Below are positions 7,414-14,901 of a stretch of DNA of 30,228 bases, piece by piece. The stretch covers positions 1 to 30,228 of the forward strand of contig DASXIC010000107.1 of the NCBI GenBank assembly GCA_036498205.1, given 5' to 3'. This stretch comes from AV69 sp036498205 (GTDB lineage Bacteria > Verrucomicrobiota > Verrucomicrobiia > Chthoniobacterales > UBA10450). The position numbers and the translations under genes are program-made. Position 1 is the stretch's first letter. Each line of letters begins with the position of its first letter. The notes under the pieces were generated by a model. That model saw nothing but the letters and a program-made list of their open reading frames with translations. It was not told the DNA's origin and made no database searches.

Positions 7414-8658
7414 ATGCAGCGGGTTCTTCTCGCAGTCGTGGTTTTATTGGTAGCGATTTTGTTGGGGCGGGATGCTCATGTCGAAAAAGCCGATCAATTT
7501 TTTCTTCAGTGGCTTCTCAAAAATACCAGACCGCCAACCGAGCATGTCCCGCTGACGGTGATCGAGATTGGTCAGGAGTCGCTATTTGGAGCAGCGCCGG
7601 AAAAACCAGCCGGCAACTCGAACGAGGATTTCGGCGGCGGGACGGGCAGCACTGCTTCGCCATTGGAATTAGCCCTGTTTCTACAATCGATTCTCGATTA
7701 CAAACCGATGGTCGTTGCAATCGAGCCGCTATTAAATTGGCGAGGGCGGGACAAAGACCAGGAACAGGTTTTCCTCGATCAGGCCATGCGGGTGCCAAAG
7801 TTGTTGCTTGCGGCAGAGCTGACAATGACGCCCGATCCTGATTTGCCGGTCCCGGACATCCCAGGCTTTCCGCATGTGAGAGGGCGGCGTGGCGACCTGC
7901 CGTCATTCAATGGTATTGCCCAGCAACCCAGTGAAGAGCTTCGCGTGATTTCGACACCTGGATACGTTAATTTTGCGGATGAAGTTTTGGAGGGGGCCCA
8001 CGCGCCATTACTCTTCCAATATCGCGGAGAGGTAATTCCGAGTTTTGCGCTCCAAGCCTTTCTTGCCTGGGTGCGGGTTCCTGTTAGCGACGTGAAAATC
8101 GAACTTGGCTCGTTTATCGAATTACCAAATGGCCGGCGGATTCCGATTCGAACCGATGGCTCCCTGATAGTAAATCCCAATGCATCAACTCTCGCGCGCC
8201 AAATGAGATTAAATGAATTACTTTTGCTCACGCAGCAAAAGCCGATCGGGAAAAGGTCGTCGCTTCAGAGCTTGCACGACGAGCTCATCCTCGCACGAAG
8301 CCCGCTGAATCCACGTATGCCGCGCGAGACAATCGTCGCCACGATCGCCACTTTGCAATCGAACCATTTCGTCCGTCGCGTAAGTGTGATCTTTGATTGC
8401 ATTGTGTTGCTATTGATCGCGCTGCTGGCCTGGCCTGCCACTCGGGTGGCCCGAGTAGACCTGATTTTGGCGGCAATCGCCTTCACCGCTGCTTATTGTT
8501 TAGTCGCCTTCGCCCTCATGTCCCGATTCGAAATCTGGGTTCCGGGCGTCGTGCCGCTGAGCGCCGCGGCTCTTCTCCTGCTCATCGGCTTGTTTTGGCC
8601 GCGCGCAAAACATCCTGCGGAGGTAGGTGAGCTGGCCGCGTCACCACCGGCTCCGTGA
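7414..8658 (+). CDS. CHASE2-type sensor membrane protein without output domain
   Basis: 414 residues with the layout of a CHASE2 sensory module: an N-terminal membrane helix (about 3-18), a periplasmic domain of about 300 residues, then three membrane helices (about 324-342, 349-370, 378-396) and a short cytoplasmic tail. CHASE2 hallmarks I see are TVIEIG at 48-53, a block near 83-106 predicting the partner helix (ELALFLQSILDYKP...VVAIEP), FALQAFLAWV (211-220) and RTDGSLIVNP (246-255). CHASE2 proteins normally continue into a cyclase, kinase or GGDEF domain; here the frame stops at 8658, 18 residues after the last helix. Its TGA overlaps the GTG start of the dipeptidase gene (GTGA), which suggests coexpression. 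The signal sensed is unknown, and any output would need a partner protein. The family call is by pattern only. Confidence 0.7.
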   Translation: MQRVLLAVVVLLVAILLGRDAHVEKADQFFLQWLLKNTRPPTEHVPLTVIEIGQESLFGAAPEKPAGNSNEDFGGGTGSTASPLELALFLQSILDYKPMVVAIEPLLNWRGRDKDQEQVFLDQAMRVPKLLLAAELTMTPDPDLPVPDIPGFPHVRGRRGDLPSFNGIAQQPSEELRVISTPGYVNFADEVLEGAHAPLLFQYRGEVIPSFALQAFLAWVRVPVSDVKIELGSFIELPNGRRIPIRTDGSLIVNPNASTLARQMRLNELLLLTQQKPIGKRSSLQSLHDELILARSPLNPRMPRETIVATIATLQSNHFVRRVSVIFDCIVLLLIALLAWPATRVARVDLILAAIAFTAAYCLVAFALMSRFEIWVPGVVPLSAAALLLLIGLFWPRAKHPAEVGELAASPPAP

Positions 8659-9704
8659 GGGCAATGGGAGACCCAATATCTATCGAGGACCGGGTGCGCC
8701 GGCTGCAGGCACAGGGCGTTGTCGATCTCCATTTCGATTTGCTCATGGATCTATATGAGAAGCGCGACCGCACCGGCGTCTTGATCTCCGATTTTTTAGC
8801 GGATTTCAAAACCGGTAGCATCGGTGTCGTTGCCGCAGCCGTTTACATCGAAGATCGATATTTGCCGGATATGGCCCTGGCGGTCGCGCTCGATCAAATC
8901 GCGCGGCTTTATGTCGAAGTCGAGCGGTCTGACCGCTTTGCCATCTGCAAATCTTATTCGGAAATCGAGCGAGCCAGAAAAGAGGGAAAGATCGCGGTTT
9001 TGATTGCGCTTGAAGGTGTGGAACCGCTCGGGAGCGACCTCAATCTGTTACGCGTGTTTTACGAATTGGGAGTTCGTATAATTGGGCTTACCCATGCGCG
9101 CCGCAACGCCGCGGGAAGCGGCGGCGTCTTTGCTTCCGGCGGATCGGCACCGGAAGGCCTGACCAGTTTCGGATTGGATCTCGTAAGCGCATGCGAGGCG
9201 CTCGGCATAATTATCGATCTCGCTCACATCAATCCCGCCGGATTTGATGATATTTTGGAGATCACGAGCAGGGCGCCGATTGTTTCGCATACCAACACGC
9301 GAAAATATTACGATATCGAGCGCAACATTTCCGACGACCAGGTCAAAAAGATCGGGACGCGCGGCGGCGTCATTGGCGTAAACTCAGTCCTGGTCAGTCC
9401 TCGCAAAGAAGAATCGACTCTCGATCGCTACGTCGATCACATCGAACATTTCGTCAATCTAATCGGCATCGATGGGGTGGGGACCGGCTTCGATTTTTTC
9501 GAATTCATTTATCGGCAATGGTCGGAGAGCAAGCGCCTGGAGTTCCACAAAAAATTTCCGAGCGTGCACATTATTCCGGATTTGGCGAATCATGCTCACG
9601 CGCCCAACCTTATCCGCAGATTAATCGAGCGTGGCTTGGACGATAATCAGATCGAAAAAATCCTCTTTCGAAATTGGATGCGAATCTTCAAGCAACTGCT
9701 CTAG
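8655..9704 (+). CDS. Membrane dipeptidase family protein (peptidase M19)
   Basis: Zinc-dependent dipeptidase of the renal dipeptidase/AcdP family, TIM-barrel amidohydrolase fold, expected to cleave dipeptides including those with a C-terminal D-residue. In the 349-residue reading the metal ligands by family comparison are H26 and D28 (VDLHFD), the bridging E120 (LIALEG), H191 (IDLAH) and H212 (VSHTN); the conserved active-site Asp fits D280 in GTGFDFFE. The GTG at 8655 overlaps the upstream TGA; an ATG at 8664 (MGDPISIED) is an equally good start. No signal peptide or lipobox is visible, so it is probably cytoplasmic. The coupling to a CHASE2 membrane protein is unusual. Substrate cannot be inferred. 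Confidence 0.88.
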   Translation: MRAMGDPISIEDRVRRLQAQGVVDLHFDLLMDLYEKRDRTGVLISDFLADFKTGSIGVVAAAVYIEDRYLPDMALAVALDQIARLYVEVERSDRFAICKSYSEIERARKEGKIAVLIALEGVEPLGSDLNLLRVFYELGVRIIGLTHARRNAAGSGGVFASGGSAPEGLTSFGLDLVSACEALGIIIDLAHINPAGFDDILEITSRAPIVSHTNTRKYYDIERNISDDQVKKIGTRGGVIGVNSVLVSPRKEESTLDRYVDHIEHFVNLIGIDGVGTGFDFFEFIYRQWSESKRLEFHKKFPSVHIIPDLANHAHAPNLIRRLIERGLDDNQIEKILFRNWMRIFKQLL

Positions 9705-9759
9705 CCCCTCTGCGAAGGAGATTGGAGCATTTAAGCGAGCGTGATAGCGTCGCTACAGC

Positions 9760-11085
9760 TCAGACGATCGGTAAGGTGGAGAATTTTCGACCAAGGACAA
9801 GTTGACTTGGCGCATGTAACCAGTTGTCGAGCACGCTTGCGTAGACACAGCGAAAATCTGTTCCGAACTTCAGGTCGCCATTATCCAGATTGGTCAGACT
9901 GGGATGAGCGCCGAATAACCCAGGTTTGACGCGTCCGCCAATGAGGAACATCGGTGCAGCGGTGCCGTGATCGGTTCCGTTGTTGGCGTTTTCCGCAACA
10001 CGGCGTCCAAATTCGCTGAAGGTCATCAGGAGGACGCGCTCAAAATTTCCCTGTTGCTTGAGGTCGGCCACAAACGCGCCGACGGCCTCGTTAAGCACGC
10101 TCATTAACCGATCATGCGAACCGATTTGGCCGGCATGCGTGTCAAAGCCTCCCTGGCTGGCATAATAGACGCGAGCAGGCAGACCCCCCGCAATCATCCG
10201 CCCGATCAAATTCAAACTCGCGCCCAGCGGGCTTTGCGGGTAGGGAACGTTCGATTTGTACTTGCGCGCGATCGCCAGAATTTTGTCCGAACTGATTTGC
10301 GCATCGAGTGCTGTGCGACGCAGGAAATCCTCGATGCCGACGTCATTAGCGGTTTTTCCGGGTAACGACGAGATAGTAGTGCCATCGCTGGCGGCACTGG
10401 GCGCTTCCTCCACTCCGGTGATCAGTTGTCGGTAAAAAGTTTCCTCTTCGCTAAGCGGCTGTCCATTTTCACCGGTGGATGCTTTCCACCGAAATTGCTC
10501 CGGTCGAGAAAGGGTAACGCCGGTTGGAACTCTTGCCGAGAACGCCTGCGGCGATTGATCGCCAATAGCAACGCCGACTGTCGGATCGGCGCCGGGACAG
10601 CAATTATCGAAGTAACGGCCGAGCCAGCCTTCGCTTTCGATTTGATTCGCATCGGAGGCCGTTTGCCAGATTTCCGTCGAACGGAAATGGGAACGATTCG
10701 GATTCGGGTAACCAACTCCCTGCACAATGGCGAGCTGCCCCGAATCATGAAGCGATTTCAGTTGCGTCAAACGCGGGTTCAATCCCACGTAGGAATCGAG
10801 CTTTAGGACCTTGTCACCCGGCAGGGCAAGCCTGGGTCTGACCCGGTGGTAAGCATCGTCAGCGAATGGAATCACCGTGTTCAAACCATCGTTGCCACCG
10901 GCAAGCTGAAGCACTACCAAAATCGTGGAATCCTTTCCGGTCGATATCTGTGTCAGTGTGTCCGCGGCAAGCGCATCGAGTGTCAGAAATGTTTTTTCTA
11001 AGAAAACGGGCAGTGTCCAACTGGCCGCCGCTCCGAGCACTGATGTTCGCAAAAATTTTCTCCGGGTTTGTAATGTCGCGTTCAT
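9760..11085 (-). CDS. DUF1501 family protein, Tat-exported
   Basis: 441 residues. The N-terminus TRRKFLRTSVLGAAASW (7-23) is a twin-arginine signal with an early hydrophobic stretch, so export in folded form is expected. The DUF1501 domain follows: VVLQLAGGNDGLNTVIP (57-73), VGYPNPNRSHFRSTEIW, and near the C-terminus MTFSEFGRRVAENANNGTDHG, then GLFGAHPSL. The family belongs to the alkaline-phosphatase/sulfatase-like superfamily (from family knowledge); its reaction is unproven. The GGND Asp (66) and the GTDHG Asp/His are plausible metal ligands. Its ATG overlaps the TGA of the upstream DUF1800 gene (ATGA), the usual pairing in Verrucomicrobiota and Planctomycetota, so the two proteins probably work together. 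Confidence 0.92.
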   Translation of the reverse strand: MNATLQTRRKFLRTSVLGAAASWTLPVFLEKTFLTLDALAADTLTQISTGKDSTILVVLQLAGGNDGLNTVIPFADDAYHRVRPRLALPGDKVLKLDSYVGLNPRLTQLKSLHDSGQLAIVQGVGYPNPNRSHFRSTEIWQTASDANQIESEGWLGRYFDNCCPGADPTVGVAIGDQSPQAFSARVPTGVTLSRPEQFRWKASTGENGQPLSEEETFYRQLITGVEEAPSAASDGTTISSLPGKTANDVGIEDFLRRTALDAQISSDKILAIARKYKSNVPYPQSPLGASLNLIGRMIAGGLPARVYYASQGGFDTHAGQIGSHDRLMSVLNEAVGAFVADLKQQGNFERVLLMTFSEFGRRVAENANNGTDHGTAAPMFLIGGRVKPGLFGAHPSLTNLDNGDLKFGTDFRCVYASVLDNWLHAPSQLVLGRKFSTLPIV

Positions 11086-12563
11086 GTTAGTTGGTAGAGC
11101 GGCGTGCTCATCATTAAATGGAGGAGACCGCGAATCGTGACGTCGCTGAGATCGCCTTTGCGAGCTTCGAGGAATTTGGTAAATGCTGCCTTGTCGTTGG
11201 GCCCGGGATCCGCCTGCAGTAGCCGCTGGCAGAGATCGGCGATTAATCGTTCCCCATCATTGCGCGATTCGGCCGGGATGATTTTACTGATGTTAATGGG
11301 ATCGCGTCGAATATTCTCGGCAACAGTCGCGCCAACAGCAGGACGAAACCCGAGATCGGCGCCCTGTCGCCGAATCTGTGGCGGCAAGATTGCGTCGCCG
11401 TTGATCAGATAATCGGCGAAATTATTTCGGAACAATAACGTTGACGTGCTGATCCAACTTTTGCCGCCATCCCATCCCTTCACATTGGGCGGCGCAAAAA
11501 GAACCTGACCCATTTGCCGCATCGCATTTTGCGCAATCCGGGGCGCCGGTAAATCGCACTGCAGCAGCTTGCACGTCTGAACCATGAATTGAGTGGGGCT
11601 CTTAATTTGCGCCCGGAGCACCCGTTCCGAATAGAATTCGGTCGACGAGAAAATTTCGCGCAGGACCGGCTTCATCTCCAAATTGTGAGCACGCAACCGG
11701 TCGGCCACCGCCACAACCAATTGTTCTGACGGTTCGTCTTCGATAAAAAACCGGCAAAGTTTCTTCGCGATAAACTGCGCGCAGGCGGGCTGTTTCGCCA
11801 GAATATCGATAATGTCATCGCCGTTAAAATTACCCGTGCGGCCAAGAAAAGTTTTTGGGCCGCCGTCGTGCTGGTTCGGAGCAAACCAGGAGCGCTGGGT
11901 AACGAGATCGAGGCGATAACCGGTAAAGGCACGGGCGGCCTCACGGACGTCCTGTTCGTTGTAATTCCCAATTCCAACAGTGAATAATTCCATCAGCTCG
12001 CGCGCCCAATTCTCGTTTGGGTGCTCGCGCCGGCTCTGCGGCAGATCCAGATAAATCATCATCGCTGGATCGCGGGACATCTCTTTTGTCAGTGTAGTAA
12101 AATTTCCCAGAGCATGATGCCGGATGGTGTCGTTTTGCTGCCACATCCAATAGCCGTCCTTGACCTTTTCCATGCTGGTAGCGAAGTGCCCGTGCCAGAA
12201 GAGCGTCATTTTTTCCAGCAACGGCGCGTTCGTTGCTGCCATGCGTGCAATCCACCATCGACGCAGATCGAGAATTTCTTCTCCTTCCATTTGGCGCGCG
12301 GCGCGAATTTTGGTGGTGTCGCCGCTTTTTTTTGCCATGCGCGCTTCCTGTCGAATGGAGCGCAGATCGCGAGGATGGGCCCAATCGGGCGCCGTCGGCG
12401 AAGTCTCCGGTTCGGCCGGTTCGACAAGATCCCGCACTGCCAACTGCAGACCTTTCGCTCTTATCCTGGCGATCTCCTCGGGCGTTCCGCCGAAAGCGGC
12501 GCGATTAAGCAAATGCGCGGCAGTGCGCGCACTCCACTGGGAGGGGAGTAACGGGCTCAGCAC
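11082..12563 (-). CDS. DUF1800 family protein
   Basis: About 493 residues from the GTG at 12563, giving MLSPLLPSQWSARTAAHLLNRAAFGGTPEE, where the first conserved block (AAHLLNRAAFGGT) falls 15 residues in. A GTG at 12587 is a possible alternative; the frame is open to 12695 but would run into the start of the divergent nuclease gene. Typical DUF1800 blocks are RRWWIARMAATNAPLLEKMTLFWHGHFATS, NENWARELMELFTVGIGNY, DVREAARAFTGYR, KKLCRFFIEDEP and NVKGWDGGKSWISTSTLL. No signal peptide is clear. Function is not established; the gene always seems to travel with DUF1501, here overlapping it by 4 bases. No neighbouring cytochrome, Planctomycete-type PSCyt or sulfatase genes are present to suggest a pathway. 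Confidence 0.9.
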   Translation of the reverse strand: MLSPLLPSQWSARTAAHLLNRAAFGGTPEEIARIRAKGLQLAVRDLVEPAEPETSPTAPDWAHPRDLRSIRQEARMAKKSGDTTKIRAARQMEGEEILDLRRWWIARMAATNAPLLEKMTLFWHGHFATSMEKVKDGYWMWQQNDTIRHHALGNFTTLTKEMSRDPAMMIYLDLPQSRREHPNENWARELMELFTVGIGNYNEQDVREAARAFTGYRLDLVTQRSWFAPNQHDGGPKTFLGRTGNFNGDDIIDILAKQPACAQFIAKKLCRFFIEDEPSEQLVVAVADRLRAHNLEMKPVLREIFSSTEFYSERVLRAQIKSPTQFMVQTCKLLQCDLPAPRIAQNAMRQMGQVLFAPPNVKGWDGGKSWISTSTLLFRNNFADYLINGDAILPPQIRRQGADLGFRPAVGATVAENIRRDPINISKIIPAESRNDGERLIADLCQRLLQADPGPNDKAAFTKFLEARKGDLSDVTIRGLLHLMMSTPLYQLT

Positions 12564-12666
12564 GCAAATTGAACCGCGAGCCCACACCGAAGTTGCGGCC
12601 GCAGTTGCTGCTTGCGCGCTTGACTTAGGCGAGCACCTTCGCCGTGCCGGTCCCCCGAATTGTTCC

Positions 12667-14037
12667 GTGAAATTTATCAATTTAACGCGCCGCACTGAGA
12701 TCGGCGCGAATTCGTATTACCTGGAGGTGGATGGAAGCCGGCTAATCTTGGATTGCGGCATGCATCCGAAGAATGAAGGTGAAGCCGCGTTGCCCGGCTG
12801 GAGAGCGATCGATGGCCGAGTGGTTAACGCCGTTCTCATCAGCCATGCGCATCAGGATCACATTGGCACGCTGCCGGTCTTGATGCGGCGGCAGCCGAAT
12901 GCGCGCGTGTTCATGACGGAAGCGACGGGCGAGATCGGCAGCGCGTTATTGCATAATTCGGTGAATGTGATGACGCGGCAACGGGAGGAGCTTGGGACGA
13001 CCCTTTACCCCCTTTTCACTCACCGCGAGACCGAGCACGCAAGCGATCGCTGGCATTTCTGCCATTATCGGCGGCGCTATGCGTTAAGTGGCGGCGGAGC
13101 AAGAAAAACCGGCGAGGTAACCTTTGAGTATTGCGATGCCGGGCACGTGCTTGGTTCGGCGGGAATTCTTCTCCGCGGCGAAGGGCGCACTATTTTCTAC
13201 AGCGGTGACGTCAATTTCGACAAGCAAACGATCATGCAGCCCGCGGTTTTCCCGCAGAACGGAATTGACGTCATGATCATGGAATGTACGCGCGGGGATA
13301 ACCCAACCCCGGCTGGTTGGTCGCGCGACTCGGAGGAGAATCGACTTGCGGCAGCTATCGAAGAGACTTTTCGCCGAGATGGATGCGCGCTAATTCCCGT
13401 GTTTGCGCTGGGAAAAACACAGGAGGCGCTGGCGATGTTTTACAAATTTCGAAGAGAGAAACTACTCGAGGAATTTCCGATCTATATCGGTGGCCTGAGC
13501 TCAAAAATGACGGAAATTTATGACCGGCTTGCGCATCAGTCACTGCGCCAGCTTCCCCGTTTGCAGCTCCTGCGAGATGTGGCGCCATTTGTTCTCTCCG
13601 GGCAGACGATCAATGAATCTCCTGCCCGCGCGGGCCGCGTTTACGCGCTATCCAGCGGCATGATGACGCCAAAAACTCTCTCCAATATCTTCGCCCGTCG
13701 GGTGCTGGAAAATCCGCGCCACTCGATCTTGTTCGTCGGATACGCCGATCCTGAATCGCCTGGTGGAATTTTGAGAGCGGCGAAAACAGGCGACACGATC
13801 CGTCTCGACCCCGACCAGCCATCACAAACGTTGCGCTGTCACATCGAGCAGTTTCAATTCAGCGCGCACGCCTCGCGCGAGTCTCTGATCGGTTACGCCA
13901 AACAACTTGCGCCCAAAAAAATTCTGCTTGTCCATGGCGATCCCGCGGCGGTGGAATGGATGCGTGCTCAACTGGCAGGGCAATTGCCAGATTCGGATGT
14001 AATCGTTCCTGCTCCCGGGGTAGAAATTGAGTTGTAG
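12667..14037 (+). CDS. Beta-CASP metallo-beta-lactamase RNA nuclease
   Basis: 456 residues from the GTG at 12667 (MKFINLTRRTEIGANSYYLE); the reading frame is open far upstream, but that part is antisense to DUF1800 and unlike the family. Metallo-beta-lactamase motifs by residue: ISHAHQDH (58-65, two-zinc site with H60, H62, D64, H65), DAGHVLGSA (157-165, H160) and FYSGDVNFD (177-185, D181). The beta-CASP part contains PVFALGKTQEAL and SSGMMT, then SAHAS (399-403, H401) and LLVHGDP (422-428, H423). This is the CPSF73/Ysh1-like group of RNA endo/exonucleases, so a role in RNA processing or decay is likely. It is divergent from DUF1800, with about 103 bases between starts, and is followed by xth on the same strand after 61 bases. 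Confidence 0.9.
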   Translation: MKFINLTRRTEIGANSYYLEVDGSRLILDCGMHPKNEGEAALPGWRAIDGRVVNAVLISHAHQDHIGTLPVLMRRQPNARVFMTEATGEIGSALLHNSVNVMTRQREELGTTLYPLFTHRETEHASDRWHFCHYRRRYALSGGGARKTGEVTFEYCDAGHVLGSAGILLRGEGRTIFYSGDVNFDKQTIMQPAVFPQNGIDVMIMECTRGDNPTPAGWSRDSEENRLAAAIEETFRRDGCALIPVFALGKTQEALAMFYKFRREKLLEEFPIYIGGLSSKMTEIYDRLAHQSLRQLPRLQLLRDVAPFVLSGQTINESPARAGRVYALSSGMMTPKTLSNIFARRVLENPRHSILFVGYADPESPGGILRAAKTGDTIRLDPDQPSQTLRCHIEQFQFSAHASRESLIGYAKQLAPKKILLVHGDPAAVEWMRAQLAGQLPDSDVIVPAPGVEIEL

Positions 14038-14093
14038 CGACTCCGGCCGCGTCCAAATCTAATTAGCTCGACAGGTACGAGACCGCCGTTACA
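14033..14093. repeat. TGTAGC...GTTACA element overlapping a stop codon
   Basis: It starts TGTAGCGACTCCGG and ends GAGACCGCCGTTACA. The outer bases are inverted copies (TGTA.CG.C pattern), and the length (61) is close to the 63-base hairpin at 7139-7201. The TAG stop of the beta-CASP nuclease gene (14035-14037) is inside its left end, and xth starts 6 bases after its right end. Confidence 0.4.
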
Positions 14094-14098
14094 GCGGA

Positions 14099-14869
14099 AT
14101 GAAAGTAGTATCGTGGAACATTAATTCGCTGCGCAAACGTCAGGACCGACTGTTCGCATGGCTGAGCAGCGAATCCCCCGATGTAGTTTGCCTGCAGGAA
14201 ACGAAATGCAGCGACGATCAGTTTCCAGAAATGGCTCTGACTGCGGCAGGATATCGCAGTGTTTTTCACGGACAAAGATCGTACAACGGAGTGGCGATCA
14301 TTTCACGCGTTGAACTACAAGATCGGGAAGCGTCCCTCTGTGATGCAATCGATGATCGGCAGGCGCGTGTAATTGCCGCGACCGTGGCGGGCGTTCGCAT
14401 CTTTTCCATTTATGCGCCGAATGGCCGGGCGGTCGGCTCCGATGCCTTCAATTACAAGTTGCAATGGTACGCGAGGCTGCGCGATTGCCTGATCCGGGCG
14501 CGCGAAAAATTCTCGGATTTACTTGTCTGCGGAGACTTCAACGTCGCTCCGGAAGATCGTGATGTGCATGATCCGGCGCTTTGGCATGGTGCGATCATGT
14601 GTTCGGAGCCAGAGCGGGGGGCCTTTCGCGGCCTCGAGGAGATTGGTTTGCAAGACACATTGCGAATACATCATGCAGAAGGGGGCTTTTTCAGCTGGTG
14701 GGATTATCGCATGCTCGCTTTTCCAAAAAATCGCGGCCTGCGAATCGACGCGATTTTAGCGAGCGAGGGACTGGCAAAACATTGCTCGGCCGCTGGAATC
14801 GACCGGGAGATGCGCAAGGGTAAAGAACCGTCCGACCACGCACCGGTGTGGGCTGAGTTTTCGCTGTAG
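14099..14869 (+). CDS. xth: Exodeoxyribonuclease III / AP endonuclease
   Basis: 256 residues, full length for the XthA/ExoA family: incises DNA 5' of abasic sites and trims 3' ends in base excision repair. Seen are MKVVSWNINSLRKR (N7 metal region), LQETKC with catalytic E34, SIYAPNG with Y105, CGDFNVAPEDRDVHD with D146 and N148, the FSWWDYR motif near residue 200, the RIDAILAS motif, and the terminal SDHAPVW with D246/H247. All expected catalytic residues are present. ATG at 14099. It follows the beta-CASP nuclease gene and precedes the DCC-LMF gene on the same strand; spacers (61 and 32 bases) would allow a common transcript. Gene symbol xth is used in the generic sense (xthA/exoA not distinguished). 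Confidence 0.94.
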   Translation: MKVVSWNINSLRKRQDRLFAWLSSESPDVVCLQETKCSDDQFPEMALTAAGYRSVFHGQRSYNGVAIISRVELQDREASLCDAIDDRQARVIAATVAGVRIFSIYAPNGRAVGSDAFNYKLQWYARLRDCLIRAREKFSDLLVCGDFNVAPEDRDVHDPALWHGAIMCSEPERGAFRGLEEIGLQDTLRIHHAEGGFFSWWDYRMLAFPKNRGLRIDAILASEGLAKHCSAAGIDREMRKGKEPSDHAPVWAEFSL

Positions 14870-14901
14870 CAACGAGTCGGCTCCTGTCGATTATATCGAT
14901 C

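Noticed and set aside
12160..12666. N-terminal extension of the beta-CASP nuclease frame
   Set aside because: The frame is open but antisense to DUF1800 and unlike the family; the conserved start is at 12667.
12564..12695. Upstream extension of the DUF1800 frame
   Set aside because: It would overlap the start of the divergent nuclease gene, and the residues are Ser/Ala-rich without family similarity or a clear signal peptide.
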